Assembly (NCBI GenBank): GCA_965116335.1
Contig: OZ220677.1
Location: forward strand, 1,364,001-1,428,000
Source: G963663315 sp965116335
GTDB taxonomy: Bacteria > Pseudomonadota > Gammaproteobacteria > Arenicellales > Poriferihabitantaceae
Length of the DNA stretch: 64,000 bases
Direction: 5' to 3'
Shown: piece after piece, positions 8,727-17,612 of the stretch
Layout: every line of letters starts with the position of its first letter
Numbering within the stretch: position 1 is the stretch's first letter
Notes under the pieces: model-generated
Seen by the model: only the letters and a program-made list of their open reading frames with translations
The model's database searches: none
What the model was told of the DNA's origin: nothing
Made by a program: the position numbers and the translations under genes

Positions 8727-9020
8727 CTACTGCCTCGGCCATTGTTCTACTACGCCGGACAAATGTCCTACCTGTTGCGTAAGATGGGTGATTTGCTGGT
8801 TAATTTGCTGGTTGCCTTGATACACAAACGCCAGTATGACCAGTGTCAAAGCAACGTGTAATCCGAACATCCAGCGCAATCCGGCAATGTCGGACTTTGT
8901 TGCTAACTGTTCGCCTTGATGCGCTACTGCCTCGGCTACCGCTTCGGCCTGGCTTGATTCAAACCCGGCTGCTTGCAGTTTTCGTGCTGTCGCCAGTGTG
9001 TCGATGGTATACGCTGCCAT
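8727..9020 (-). CDS. DUF1640-like coiled-coil membrane protein, array member 7
   Basis: This 97-residue protein has head type 2 (MAAYTIDTLATARKLQAAGF) joined to MFGLHVALTLVILAFVY and the NQQINQQITHL tail. It is the first gene of the array in transcriptional order. The gap to member 6 again carries a head fragment (about 8660-8726). Confidence 0.7.
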   Translation of the reverse strand: MAAYTIDTLATARKLQAAGFESSQAEAVAEAVAHQGEQLATKSDIAGLRWMFGLHVALTLVILAFVYQGNQQINQQITHLTQQVGHLSGVVEQWPRQ

Positions 9021-9424
9021 GTCTGTTTCTCCGCTTGTTATTTCCTTATGTATCCTCTATGGATGGATTGTGCCTGAATCCATCCATCCGGTCAATGATC
9101 CGTATGGTTGTGGACTCCCGTTTGCGGATTGGATTCCCCCTCAAGGGGGGAATGATTTGGATACATGGATCGAAATGATGTTGTAGGGGAGGGTCTCTGT
9201 GCCCTCCCGCGAATGATCGAACAGGAATCAACGGTAGCGGACAGGCACAGAGGCCTGTCCCTACGATGACAGTAGGTACACCATCCGTATGGTTGTGGAT
9301 TCCCGCTTGCGCGGGAAAGACGGTTGGGGCGGGGGGATTACGGTTGTGTCCCCCCATCCAATCCGTTTGCGGATTGGATTCCCCCTCAAGGGGGGAATGA
9401 TTTGATGATGGTTGTGGATTGCGG
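9021..9424. repeat. Gene-free spacer with dispersed palindromes
   Basis: The spacer carries the ATGGATGGATT...AATCCATCCAT inverted repeat (9059-9090), two CCAATCC...GGATTGG with CCCTCAAGGGGGG units (about 9125-9155 and 9350-9400), a GGGAGGG...CCCTCCC unit (9186-9209), a GGACAGGC...GCCTGTCC unit (about 9239-9263), and one GATTCCCGC unit (9298-9318). No gene is seen. Confidence 0.75.
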
Positions 9425-11548
9425 TTATTTGCTCGCTTCGTAAACGCCTGCGGCTACGCCGCCGATGACGACTTCATTATTGTCATCAACGCCATCGTAG
9501 AACTCGGCCTCGAAGCCGCCGTAAAAACCGGTGGGGCGTTGCCCGGAGTCACCATACGAGTCCGCGCTCCATCGGCCATCACCATCGCCATTGGTGATGG
9601 TGATTGTACTGTCTATGGTCTCATCGCTGAGTCCCGCCGCCTGTAGCTCGAGACTCCAGCCGGTATCTACATGGCCGCTGCCTCCGACGGACCGGAAGTT
9701 GTCAATCGTGCCCTCCAGCATCGGGTCAGCGTCGAAAGTCGCCCGTAGTTCCACATCCGCCGCGAAGTGGCCGGATGCGAATACCTCATCGTCTCCGGCG
9801 CCGGTCTTGCGCGCTGAGAGGCCGACGGCCTTGCCGGTATAGGTGGCGCTGCCATCCAGAGTGGTACTGGCACCGAATTCCAGAGTGTTCGCTGGTGAGC
9901 GTGGCCCGACCCAGTTGATTCGACGGTGGAGTCCCAGGTTGTTGTCGTCTCCGTCCAGCCACATACCGTAATCAATGTATCCGACTGCCTCCCAGATGTC
10001 ATCTTCATCGGAGTCCTGATAGCCGGCCACTGTCGTGTCATATCCAACACTACTCTGCTTGCTACTCACAACAGGCGTGAAGTACCAGCCTGAGCCGAGG
10101 CGTCCAGTGCTACCATGTGTACAGCCGCCGGCGCGGTCACAGTAGAGCGAGCCGACAATGCCGTTCCATCGAACAATTTGGGGGACAGCATCACGGGCTA
10201 CAGATGCAGTCAGCGTATCACCCGGAGTGTACGGGACAAATTCAGTCGTTTTCTTGAACTCCACAAGCATCGCAGGATGATTTTCCGGCAGGCCCGTTGA
10301 GGTATGTGTAGCAGTATCTACCGTGCTATCTGATTGAAGAAAATTTTTCATGGCCCGGAAGTCATTATCCTCGCTGTATATGTCGACAAAAGTCATCCGT
10401 GTTCCTGTCGGTTGGTCGGCGCGGGCGAAGACGTGATAGTCCGGGTTATCAAGATCGGCAACATCGGAGGTGAAAATGTCGGAGTCGGGATTGTCAGGCA
10501 AACCCTCAAGCAAGTCGAACACCAACTCCGCTTTTTCAGTTTCGGTGGCGGCCTCATCATCGCCTACTGCCCGTTTCCACTCTGCGAGGTCTATCTGGAA
10601 CTGGTCCCGGATGCGTTCAATCTCATCAACATGACCTGCGGCCGTATCCGCTTCCGTGCGCTTGGCAGTGGCTGCTGTGTCCGCATTGTCGGCATCGGTT
10701 TGAAGTTGAGTGGCTTTTGTTTCTTTGTTATCCGCTTCCGTGCGCTTGGCAGTGGCTTCTGCCTTCGCGGTTTCCAGATCACTCTTTAGTTGTATGTACG
10801 CGTCACCCATCCTGATGGCATCCGCCTGCGCCCGCTGGACCTCGATCTGCGGGTCAGTCGGGTCAAGGCCTTTCAAGCGTTCCGCTTCTGCTTCATAGCC
10901 GGCGATAAGATCGTTCTGAATATTGAGATCGTCCTGAAGTCTGTCACGCTTCCCTTCGGCATCAGAAGCAGCAGTCTTGAGACCGGGCACAGGCATCATG
11001 GCTTCATCCGCATCGTCCTGGAGATCATCCGCTACCTCCTTGAGATCGTCGGCTTCGTCTGCTAAAGCACTCTGTGCCTTCTCGGCTTCCGTAAAAGCTT
11101 TCTTGATTTTCTCAACTTCGGTCTCAATCGTGGCTATGTCTTCGTAGGCGCCTGTCGCAATGCCTGCGGATACACCCATGGCAGGGCTTATGGTATTGGA
11201 CGGGAAATCGTGGATGGGAGAACCCTCAATCGTAGCTAATATCGCTGTCTGTGCGGTTTTCGTATCCATCTCGGCATCTGCCGCCTTATGAATGTCGGGG
11301 CGTGTATCTTTGGGAGGAGGAGGAGGAGGAGGATTGCGGCTACTACTACCAGAACCGCCGCTACCGGCCATGTTTTCCTCTCCGTTGTCGGTATCCTCGC
11401 CTGTGCCGTCGTCTTCTGTATTTCCGGTGTCGGGGTCTTCAACGGGGGGGGGTACGGGTGTGCTTACAGCCGCGCTTCCCCCGCCTCCGCAGGCGGTCAG
11501 TAACAGGCTCAGGCTCGCTGCAATAAAAATGGATGCTATCGGGTTCAT
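9425..11548 (-). CDS. Large surface lipoprotein with coiled coil and TbpB-like C-terminus, paralogue 2
   Basis: This is a 707-residue protein. I chose the ATG preceded by AGGA nine bases upstream; a TTG nine codons earlier is the alternative. The lipobox is LLTAC followed by four Gly. A disordered linker follows, then a coiled coil to about residue 320 with repeated TAKRTEAD units, then a beta-rich half with YCDRAGGC, GLSARKTGAGD, TIDNFRSVGGSGHVD and a closing GFYGGFEAEFYDG...GGVAAGVYEASK. These pieces align in order with the paralogue at 3251-5698. A C9 tract just after the lipobox (11444-11452, read as GGGGGGGGG on the plus strand) encodes part of PVPPPVEDP, so slippage there would switch the protein off. 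Confidence 0.75.
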   Translation of the reverse strand: MNPIASIFIAASLSLLLTACGGGGSAAVSTPVPPPVEDPDTGNTEDDGTGEDTDNGEENMAGSGGSGSSSRNPPPPPPPKDTRPDIHKAADAEMDTKTAQTAILATIEGSPIHDFPSNTISPAMGVSAGIATGAYEDIATIETEVEKIKKAFTEAEKAQSALADEADDLKEVADDLQDDADEAMMPVPGLKTAASDAEGKRDRLQDDLNIQNDLIAGYEAEAERLKGLDPTDPQIEVQRAQADAIRMGDAYIQLKSDLETAKAEATAKRTEADNKETKATQLQTDADNADTAATAKRTEADTAAGHVDEIERIRDQFQIDLAEWKRAVGDDEAATETEKAELVFDLLEGLPDNPDSDIFTSDVADLDNPDYHVFARADQPTGTRMTFVDIYSEDNDFRAMKNFLQSDSTVDTATHTSTGLPENHPAMLVEFKKTTEFVPYTPGDTLTASVARDAVPQIVRWNGIVGSLYCDRAGGCTHGSTGRLGSGWYFTPVVSSKQSSVGYDTTVAGYQDSDEDDIWEAVGYIDYGMWLDGDDNNLGLHRRINWVGPRSPANTLEFGASTTLDGSATYTGKAVGLSARKTGAGDDEVFASGHFAADVELRATFDADPMLEGTIDNFRSVGGSGHVDTGWSLELQAAGLSDETIDSTITITNGDGDGRWSADSYGDSGQRPTGFYGGFEAEFYDGVDDNNEVVIGGVAAGVYEASK
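11444..11452. repeat. C9/G9 homopolymer inside lipoprotein gene
   Basis: Nine consecutive G on the plus strand lie about 30 codons into the lipoprotein gene, just after the signal sequence. The reading frame is open at the present length. Confidence 0.7.
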
Positions 11549-11874
11549 TTTGTTTGTTTCCTGGTAGATCAGCAATGGTCAGCAATTCTGCCCAACCTGA
11601 AAACTACTGTCAACCGTCGGGACAGGAATTACCGGTACAGGAATCCAACGGTAGCGGGAGGGTACAAGACCCTCCCTTACGATTACGTTACGCACAGCAT
11701 CTGAATGGTTGTGGATTCCCGTTTGCACGGGAAAGACGGATTGGAGCGTGGGTGGCGATTGTGTCCCCCCATCCAATCCGTTTGCGGATTGGATTCCCCC
11801 TCAAGGGGGGAATGATATGAGGGCGGATTGGGGCGTGGGGTGGCGATTGCGGGAGGGTACAAGACCCACCACTG
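11549..11874. repeat. Gene-free spacer with dispersed palindromes
   Basis: The spacer carries a GGGAGGG...CCCTCCC unit (about 11655-11679), a GATTCCCG...CGGGAAAG unit (11713-11735) and a CCAATCC...GGATTGG with CCCTCAAGGGGGG unit (11768-11812). A partial GGGAGGGTACAAGACCC lies next to the end of moaA. No gene is seen. Confidence 0.7.
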
Positions 11875-12900
11875 TCAACCGCCGATATACGACATTTCCA
11901 CCTTTTGGGAGTGACTGTGCGCCGGGGCGATGGATGTCGATCGACTCCTTCGCATCGAATACTGGTCATCCCGGTTCAACCAGATCGCCTCGATTCGCTG
12001 CCGGATTACGGCGTCTGAATCATGCGCCTTGAGCAAGCCTTTCAAATCAGTGCCACGGGTCGCGAACAGACAGGTGAACAATTCTCCAATGGCGGAAAGC
12101 CGGGCGCGGACACAGTGATTGCAAAAGGGCTGGGTGATGGAAGAAATAACGCCAATCTCACCCGAACCATCGGCAAACCGCCATCGCTTGGCAACTTCCG
12201 ACCGGGAATCCAGGTCTATCGGTTCGATCGGATAGCGGGACTGAACCAGATCAATGATTTCCCCAGCGCCAAAAACAAGGTCACGTCGCCATTGATTATA
12301 ATTCCCCACGTCCATGAATTCGATAAATCGTAAAATCACGCCGGTGCCCTTAAAATACTCGACCATCGGCAATATGTCGGGGACGTTGATCTCCTTCTGT
12401 ACCACCATATTTACCTTGACCGCATCAAAACCGGCGGTAACCGCATTGTCCACTCCCTGCAACACGTCTTCCATCGGGAAGGAAACCTGATTGATGCGCT
12501 GGTAGATTTCCGGCGTCAGCGCGTCCAGGCTGATGTTGATCCGTTTTACTCCGGCCTCCCTGAGCGCCCGCGCCCGCGCGCCGCTCAACAGAGAAGCATT
12601 GGTGGTAATCGCAATATCCCTGATTCCATCCACCTTGTGAATCTTTTCAATCAGCGTCTCCAGGTCCTTTCTCAACAACGGCTCGCCGCCGGTCAGCCGG
12701 ATCTTCTCGACACCCAGACTGGCAAATATCCGCACCAGCCTTTCGATTTCCCCATAGCTTAACAGGGTGCTGGATTTCAAAAACGGGTAGCCCTTGCCGA
12801 ACACGTCTTTCGGCATGCAGTAACCACAACGAAAATTGCATCGGTCGGTAACCGATATGCGTAAATCATGCAACGACCGCCGGAGTTTGTCTTTGGGCAC
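11875..12900 (-). CDS. moaA: MoaA-type radical SAM GTP 3',8-cyclase
   Basis: This 341-residue protein has the radical SAM motif CNFRCGYC near residue 22, LTGGEPLLRKD for SAM binding, and a C-terminal Fe-S region (ITQPFCNHCVRARL, then LFTCLF). It ends in SYIGG, the conserved C-terminal GG of MoaA. MoaA converts GTP to 3',8-cyclo-dihydro-GTP in the first step of pterin cofactor synthesis. As the last gene of the AOR operon it probably serves the tungsto- or molybdopterin cofactor of that enzyme. Confidence 0.88.
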   Translation of the reverse strand: MPKDKLRRSLHDLRISVTDRCNFRCGYCMPKDVFGKGYPFLKSSTLLSYGEIERLVRIFASLGVEKIRLTGGEPLLRKDLETLIEKIHKVDGIRDIAITTNASLLSGARARALREAGVKRINISLDALTPEIYQRINQVSFPMEDVLQGVDNAVTAGFDAVKVNMVVQKEINVPDILPMVEYFKGTGVILRFIEFMDVGNYNQWRRDLVFGAGEIIDLVQSRYPIEPIDLDSRSEVAKRWRFADGSGEIGVISSITQPFCNHCVRARLSAIGELFTCLFATRGTDLKGLLKAHDSDAVIRQRIEAIWLNRDDQYSMRRSRSTSIAPAHSHSQKVEMSYIGG

Positions 12901-12905
12901 GGCGG

Positions 12906-13154
12906 CTAACCTCCCTGAATCGCGGGCCAGACCGTCAACACGTCGCCCTCTTCCAGCTCCACATCCCGTGCCTCGACCGAGAGAAATACACCATTTCGCA
13001 TCACCGTTCGTATCTCTGCATCCGGCACATTGAAGCGTTTGAGCACCTGATTCGGCGTAATCGCATCCGGTTCGTCCAATACAATGGCGTTTCCCTCAAT
13101 GCTTTTCGGCAGATACTCCATCAGGCTGGAGAAAAGTTTGACTGTGATTTTCAT
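12906..13154 (-). CDS. MoaD/ThiS-like sulfur carrier protein 1
   Basis: This 82-residue beta-grasp protein ends in the diglycine tail (LTVWPAIQGG) on which a thiocarboxylate is formed. MoaD-type proteins give sulfur to the dithiolene of molybdopterin. It lies 5 nt before moaA. A second, diverged MoaD-like gene lies two genes upstream in the same operon. Confidence 0.82.
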   Translation of the reverse strand: MKITVKLFSSLMEYLPKSIEGNAIVLDEPDAITPNQVLKRFNVPDAEIRTVMRNGVFLSVEARDVELEEGDVLTVWPAIQGG

Positions 13155-13178
13155 GTCATCCTGCCTGAGACCCGCCCT

Positions 13179-13511
13179 CTATCCGCCACCGCGATGAAGA
13201 TATTTCTTGAATTTGTCGAGGAATTCATGACGCTCGGTCTGTGAGAAGTGTTCAAACCGGATTCTAACATCGACAACCGGCAATTCCAGCGAAGCAATAC
13301 GGCGGATTTTCTCCTCGCCGATGGTCAGATGCGCCGTTCTGGTATCCAGTGTGATGGTAAATCCGCGCTCTCCCCGGCTTGCAGCCTGAGCCTTTGAGAC
13401 CCGGTAGGGGGCAACCGCAGAAGCCAGACTCCTGGTAAGTTCGAGATGGCTGAATCCCATCTGTGCATAGTAATCGGGTGCGGTATAATCAGCCGCGGCA
13501 GGCTCGCTCAT
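13179..13511 (-). CDS. Conserved hypothetical protein of the AOR operon
   Basis: The start is taken at MSEPAAADYTAPDYY, which overlaps the stop region of the upstream MoaD-like gene by 4 nt; an upstream ATG would overlap more. The 110-residue protein has no membrane segment and no motif that I recognise. A GFTITLDTRTAHLTIG stretch suggests beta structure, and the C-terminus is basic and Gly-rich. Its position between two MoaD-like genes points to a role in cofactor assembly or AOR maturation, which is inference only. Confidence 0.6.
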   Translation of the reverse strand: MSEPAAADYTAPDYYAQMGFSHLELTRSLASAVAPYRVSKAQAASRGERGFTITLDTRTAHLTIGEEKIRRIASLELPVVDVRIRFEHFSQTERHEFLDKFKKYLHRGGG

Positions 13512-13756
13512 CCTCCGGCAACCGGAGGCCATATCGCAACCGTGTCATTGGCTTGTAACGGAGTATCCCGCTCCGCCGCAGTCAGATACACTCCGTTCAA
13601 CAATACCAGATGCACCTCGTGACGGGGTACAAAGTGCTGATCAATCAACTGGTTCGGAGTCGTGTCGGCGTCCACTTCCAGAACCACCACATTTTTTATC
13701 GCATTCGCTGGCAAATAGCCCGACAAGGTTGCGAACAGCTTGAAGTGAACCTGCAT
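13508..13756 (-). CDS. MoaD/ThiS-like sulfur carrier protein 2
   Basis: This 82-residue beta-grasp protein ends in VAIWPPVAGG. It shares the fold pattern with the copy at 12906-13154 (FKLFATLSGYLP against VKLFSSLMEYLP), but most surface residues differ. Two MoaD-like proteins in one AOR operon suggest one may be dedicated to the tungsten cofactor. Confidence 0.8.
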   Translation of the reverse strand: MQVHFKLFATLSGYLPANAIKNVVVLEVDADTTPNQLIDQHFVPRHEVHLVLLNGVYLTAAERDTPLQANDTVAIWPPVAGG

Positions 13757-13822
13757 CTGTCATTGCCTCCAACCCGGATTGCCGAGGGAAAACCCGTGCC
13801 CGTACCTGTAACCGGCCCAGCC

Positions 13823-15067
13823 TTACCCCTGAGTCACAGCCAGATAAGCCTCCATGATCATCAACGGGTTATCCATCAGCCGGTCTTTCCATTTGCCCAG
13901 AGCAAACCGGCCCTGTACCAGTCCTCGAATGACTCCGATATGCTGAGTCAGGCCCAGCGTATTGGCTCCGATCAGGCGATCTCCTTCAAACTGAAGCTGG
14001 ATATAGCGGAAATTCCTCTCATCGACCAGTCTCGCCGTGTCACCGCCCGCGACTCCCTGCCATTGACCATAGGAAGCGGATATCAGGCCGATGGTGTCCA
14101 GCACGTTCATCAATACACTGCCGCGATGATGGATGGAGCCCTGTTCGACCATGTTGGCGGCAGCCGTATAACCATGCTCGACCGCGGTCGGCTGAATCGC
14201 CTGCACACTGTATTCGCCGGTAGAAAAATCCCGTCCGCAAGCTACATCGCCCGCTGCGTAAATGTCCTCAATGGAGGAACGCATACAGTCATCTATGACA
14301 ATCGCCCCATTGGACATTTGGATGTCGGAATCTGCCAGAAAACCGGCATTGCCCTGTACGCCGGTAGCGGAAATCACCAACTCCGCCTCGACTGACCCGT
14401 GACCACTGACCTGGACCCTGACCTTGTCGCCAGAAGACTCGATGGCTTCCACCTGACAGCCAGTCATCACGTTGACCCCTTTTTCGGCACACCATCTCTC
14501 CAGCAATGTACCGCAGGTCTGGTCCAGCATTCTGGGCACCATCCGGTCTCCCATCTCGACCACTGTCAGCTTCGCGCCGGAGGAAACCAGCGCCTCCAGA
14601 ATGATACAGCCGATGAAACCGGCACCGATCAATACAACGGATGCGCCTGGACGGATTGTGCCGGATATTTTCCTGGCATCCGCCAGCGTCCAGCAACTGG
14701 TCACTCTGGCATGGTCAATACCCGGAATCGGCGGGGTGATCGGTCGTGACCCGGTCGCGACCAGCAGCCGGTCATAATCCCGATGCCCCCCGCTGGCGAG
14801 CGCAACCGTTCTGGCTACAGAGTCTACCGACTCGACCGTATCCACCACGACCTCAATTCCCTGACTGGGGAAATGGTCTTCCTGCCTTCTCAGATACGTG
14901 CCGGACTCGTCAATATTTTCTCTTAACAGATAGGGAATCGCCATTCTGGAATAGGGCGGCTCCGGCTCGTCTCCAATGAGGGTGATACGGGCGGACGGAT
15001 CCCGTTTGTGCAGGGTCTCAGCCGCCACCACGCCTGCGGGGCCGGCGCCAATGATGACATGATTCAT
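13823..15067 (-). CDS. FAD/NAD(P)-dependent oxidoreductase of the AOR operon
   Basis: This 414-residue flavoprotein has an N-terminal dinucleotide motif (IIGAGPAGVVAAE), a second one (VVLIGAGFIGCIILE) near residue 145, and the FAD-closing IYAAGDVACG near residue 275. The family includes rubredoxin and ferredoxin reductases and NADH-dependent oxidoreductases. Its ATG overlaps the AOR stop codon (ATGA). It probably passes electrons between the four-cluster ferredoxin and NAD(P), so that AOR can couple to the pyridine nucleotide pool; this is inferred from context. Confidence 0.82.
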   Translation of the reverse strand: MNHVIIGAGPAGVVAAETLHKRDPSARITLIGDEPEPPYSRMAIPYLLRENIDESGTYLRRQEDHFPSQGIEVVVDTVESVDSVARTVALASGGHRDYDRLLVATGSRPITPPIPGIDHARVTSCWTLADARKISGTIRPGASVVLIGAGFIGCIILEALVSSGAKLTVVEMGDRMVPRMLDQTCGTLLERWCAEKGVNVMTGCQVEAIESSGDKVRVQVSGHGSVEAELVISATGVQGNAGFLADSDIQMSNGAIVIDDCMRSSIEDIYAAGDVACGRDFSTGEYSVQAIQPTAVEHGYTAAANMVEQGSIHHRGSVLMNVLDTIGLISASYGQWQGVAGGDTARLVDERNFRYIQLQFEGDRLIGANTLGLTQHIGVIRGLVQGRFALGKWKDRLMDNPLMIMEAYLAVTQG

Positions 15068-16919
15068 GCGGGCAGCGCGAACTTCTCACGCACTTCGTCG
15101 GTCAACTCACCCTCTTTGTTCCAACCGCGCAGGGAATAATATTCCGGCAACATTTCATCCAGACCACATACTCTGCCCTCCGCCGGCCCGGTTTTGGCCG
15201 CTTCCTTGAGCAGTCTGGGTGGCAATGTGTCATCCTTGCCTGTCAATCCGGCCCTGATATTGTAGTCCCGCTCCAGATTCCAGATACGTTCACCGGCTTC
15301 CAGCAACCGTTCCACAGACCAGTCACCCTGGCAGGCCGCGTCAATCTGCGGCGCCATGTTATCCAGTGACCAGGCGAAGGTAGTGAAGACACACAATCCC
15401 ATCGATCGACCGCCGCGGTCGCATCCTGGAACGCCTTGACCAATCCAGCCTTGCCTTCAGTCACCAGTGGATCGGTTTTCTCCGGGATGCCCAGCACTTC
15501 AGAGGCTACGGTATAGCTGCGTAAATGGCAGGCGCCGCGATTGGAAGTCGCATAAGTCAGCCCCATGCCCTGAATGCCACGCGGGTCGTAGGCTGGAAAT
15601 TCCTGCCCCTTGACCGTCATCGACAACTCCGGGTGACCGTACTTTTCGCACAGTCTCTTTGATCCCATGCCGAGCTCCTTGCCGAAACCCTGGCCGGTTG
15701 CGACCTGATCCACGCACCAGGTCAGTGCCCGTGCCGAGCCGAAATTGAGCTCCATGCCTCCGGTATGTTCAGTGGTAATGACCCCCATATCGAACAGTTC
15801 CATGGCGGCAGCCACCGTAGCGCCGAAAGAGATCGGGTCCACGCCGTCCTCGTTACAGATGAAATTGGCGTAGGTCAGCGCGTCCAGGTCACCAACGCCG
15901 GTGTCAGCGCCGAGCGCCCAGGCCGCCTCATATTCGAGTCCGCCTGAGTTTCCCCAGTATTCGGGTTTGTTTTCAACAGAGAAGTGGCCCTTGTCGATGG
16001 TGGAAATCCGTCCGCACGCTATGGTGCACCCAAAGCAGGCGGCGTTGGTTGTCAGATTCGGCTTGTTGTCGCTGTCACGCGGCTTTGCCATCGCTTCCGC
16101 CGAAATATCATTGGCATGGTCAAATTGCACATCGCGCATATTGTTCGCCGGCAGCGCGCCTATTTCATTGATGACATTCATCAGCACCTGAGTGCCCATC
16201 GCTGGCAAGCCCTGTCCGGTCACCGCATTCTCGGCCAGCACCTGCTTTTGTTCGGCGACACTTTGCATGAATCGCATCGGGTCCTTGATATTGCCGATAC
16301 CACGAGTGCCGCGCACGGTGACGGCTTTGAGATTTTTCGATGCCATAACCGTACCCACGCCGGAACGCCCCGCCGCGCGATGCAGGTCATTGATTACCGC
16401 AGCATACAGACATCCCGCTTCCGCCGAGCGTCCCACTGCGGCAACTCGCATCTGCGGGTCGCCGTATTTCGCATGAAGCAACTTGTCTGTCTCCCAGACC
16501 GATTTACCCCACAGATCATCAGCTGGCAGTATCTCCGCCTTTTCGTTGACGATATTCAGAGTGACCGGGGATTGCGCCCTGCCCTCGAATATGATCATGT
16601 CCCAGCCAGCCATTTTCAATTCCGCGCCGATGAATCCGCCGGAATTGGAGCAGGCCACCGCCCCGGTCAACGGGCTTTTGGTAATGATTGAATAGCGTCC
16701 GCCAGTGGATACCGTGGTGCCGGTCAACGGGCCGGTGGCAAAAATCAGTTTATTATCCGGGCCAAGCGCATCACAGCGCGGGTCCGTCTCCTCAAAAAGG
16801 TAGCGGGTAGCCAGCCCACGCTGTCCGATATAGTCTGCCGCCCAATCCATGTTAAGCGCTTCTTCATTCACTTCACCCCGGGTTAAATCAACCCTCAATA
16901 CTTTTCCGGTCCAACTCAT
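15064..16919 (-). pseudogene. aor: Aldehyde:ferredoxin oxidoreductase, interrupted by a one-base frameshift
   Basis: The reading frame starts at MSWTGKVLRVDLTRG and runs to about 15405, then continues in another frame from MGLCVFTTFAW to the stop at 15064. AOR oxidises aldehydes to carboxylates with a tungsten or molybdenum bis-pterin and one [4Fe-4S] cluster. The first three cluster ligands are visible in CFGCTIACG. The family's second pterin motif, DXXGLC, carries the fourth Cys, and it falls exactly at the break: adding one T to GATCG gives DSMGLC. With that base the gene would encode 618 residues, a normal AOR length. As read, the protein would lack the fourth ligand. This is either a recent inactivating deletion or an assembly error. 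Confidence 0.85.
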
Positions 16920-16923
16920 TGTA

Positions 16924-17406
16924 TTATGCCCCCTGACTCGCAGCCGCGCTGTCTGTTCTTGCCGCCCATGCCCGCATTTTCTCGAGCCCGGTGGCATCTG
17001 CATCGACATAAGTGATGGCGGCAGTCGGGCAGGCGCTGGCACACTTGGGATCGCCGCCGCAAAGATCGCATTTGATGACCTTGCCGGTGTCCTGATTGTA
17101 GTTCACCGTGCCGAACGGGCAGGCGATGGTACAAACCTTGCAGCCCACACAGGCCGAATCACTGACCACCATCGCGCCGGTCTCCCGATCCATGGTAATC
17201 GCCTCAACCGGGCAGGCGTGCAGGCACCAGGCTTCATCACACTGGGTGCAGGTATACGGCACGAACCGGCCTTCATCATGGAAAGTGAAAACCTTTATCC
17301 GGGATTTAGCCGGATTGAACACCCCCTCGTTCTCGTAGGAACAAGCCATCTCGCATTGCAGACAGCCCGTACACTTCTCAGGATCTATACTCAGTGATCG
17401 TAGCAT
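16924..17406 (-). CDS. Four-cluster [4Fe-4S] ferredoxin, AOR electron partner
   Basis: This 160-residue protein has four clear Cys groups: CTGCLQCEMAC, CTQCDEAWCLHAC, CVGCKVCTIAC and CDLCGGDPKCASAC. This is the pattern of 16Fe ferredoxin subunits found beside AOR-family enzymes. It is the first gene of the operon and stops 4 nt before the AOR start. The 206-nt gap to the divergent citrate synthase gene must hold both promoters, but I see no strong operator there. Confidence 0.88.
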   Translation of the reverse strand: MLRSLSIDPEKCTGCLQCEMACSYENEGVFNPAKSRIKVFTFHDEGRFVPYTCTQCDEAWCLHACPVEAITMDRETGAMVVSDSACVGCKVCTIACPFGTVNYNQDTGKVIKCDLCGGDPKCASACPTAAITYVDADATGLEKMRAWAARTDSAAASQGA

Positions 17407-17612
17407 TTCATTCCTCCCGGATAATTATTGTCTTGCTGTTTATATAAGGTAAGATACCACTATGGGAATCTTTCAACAAGTCCGAATGTAAAGCATGAGT
17501 GTGAAGGATTTCAAGAAAAACCAGGACAAACAGGTTTGTCATTGCAGCCAAATTAGATTATCGTATACGTACGCGAATCAGCGAAAACCTTATTTGTGGT
17601 AAAGATATCGTA

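Noticed and set aside
16920..17042. N-terminal extension of AOR
   Set aside because: It overlaps the ferredoxin gene; the conserved start MSWTGKVLRVDLTRG is at 16919.
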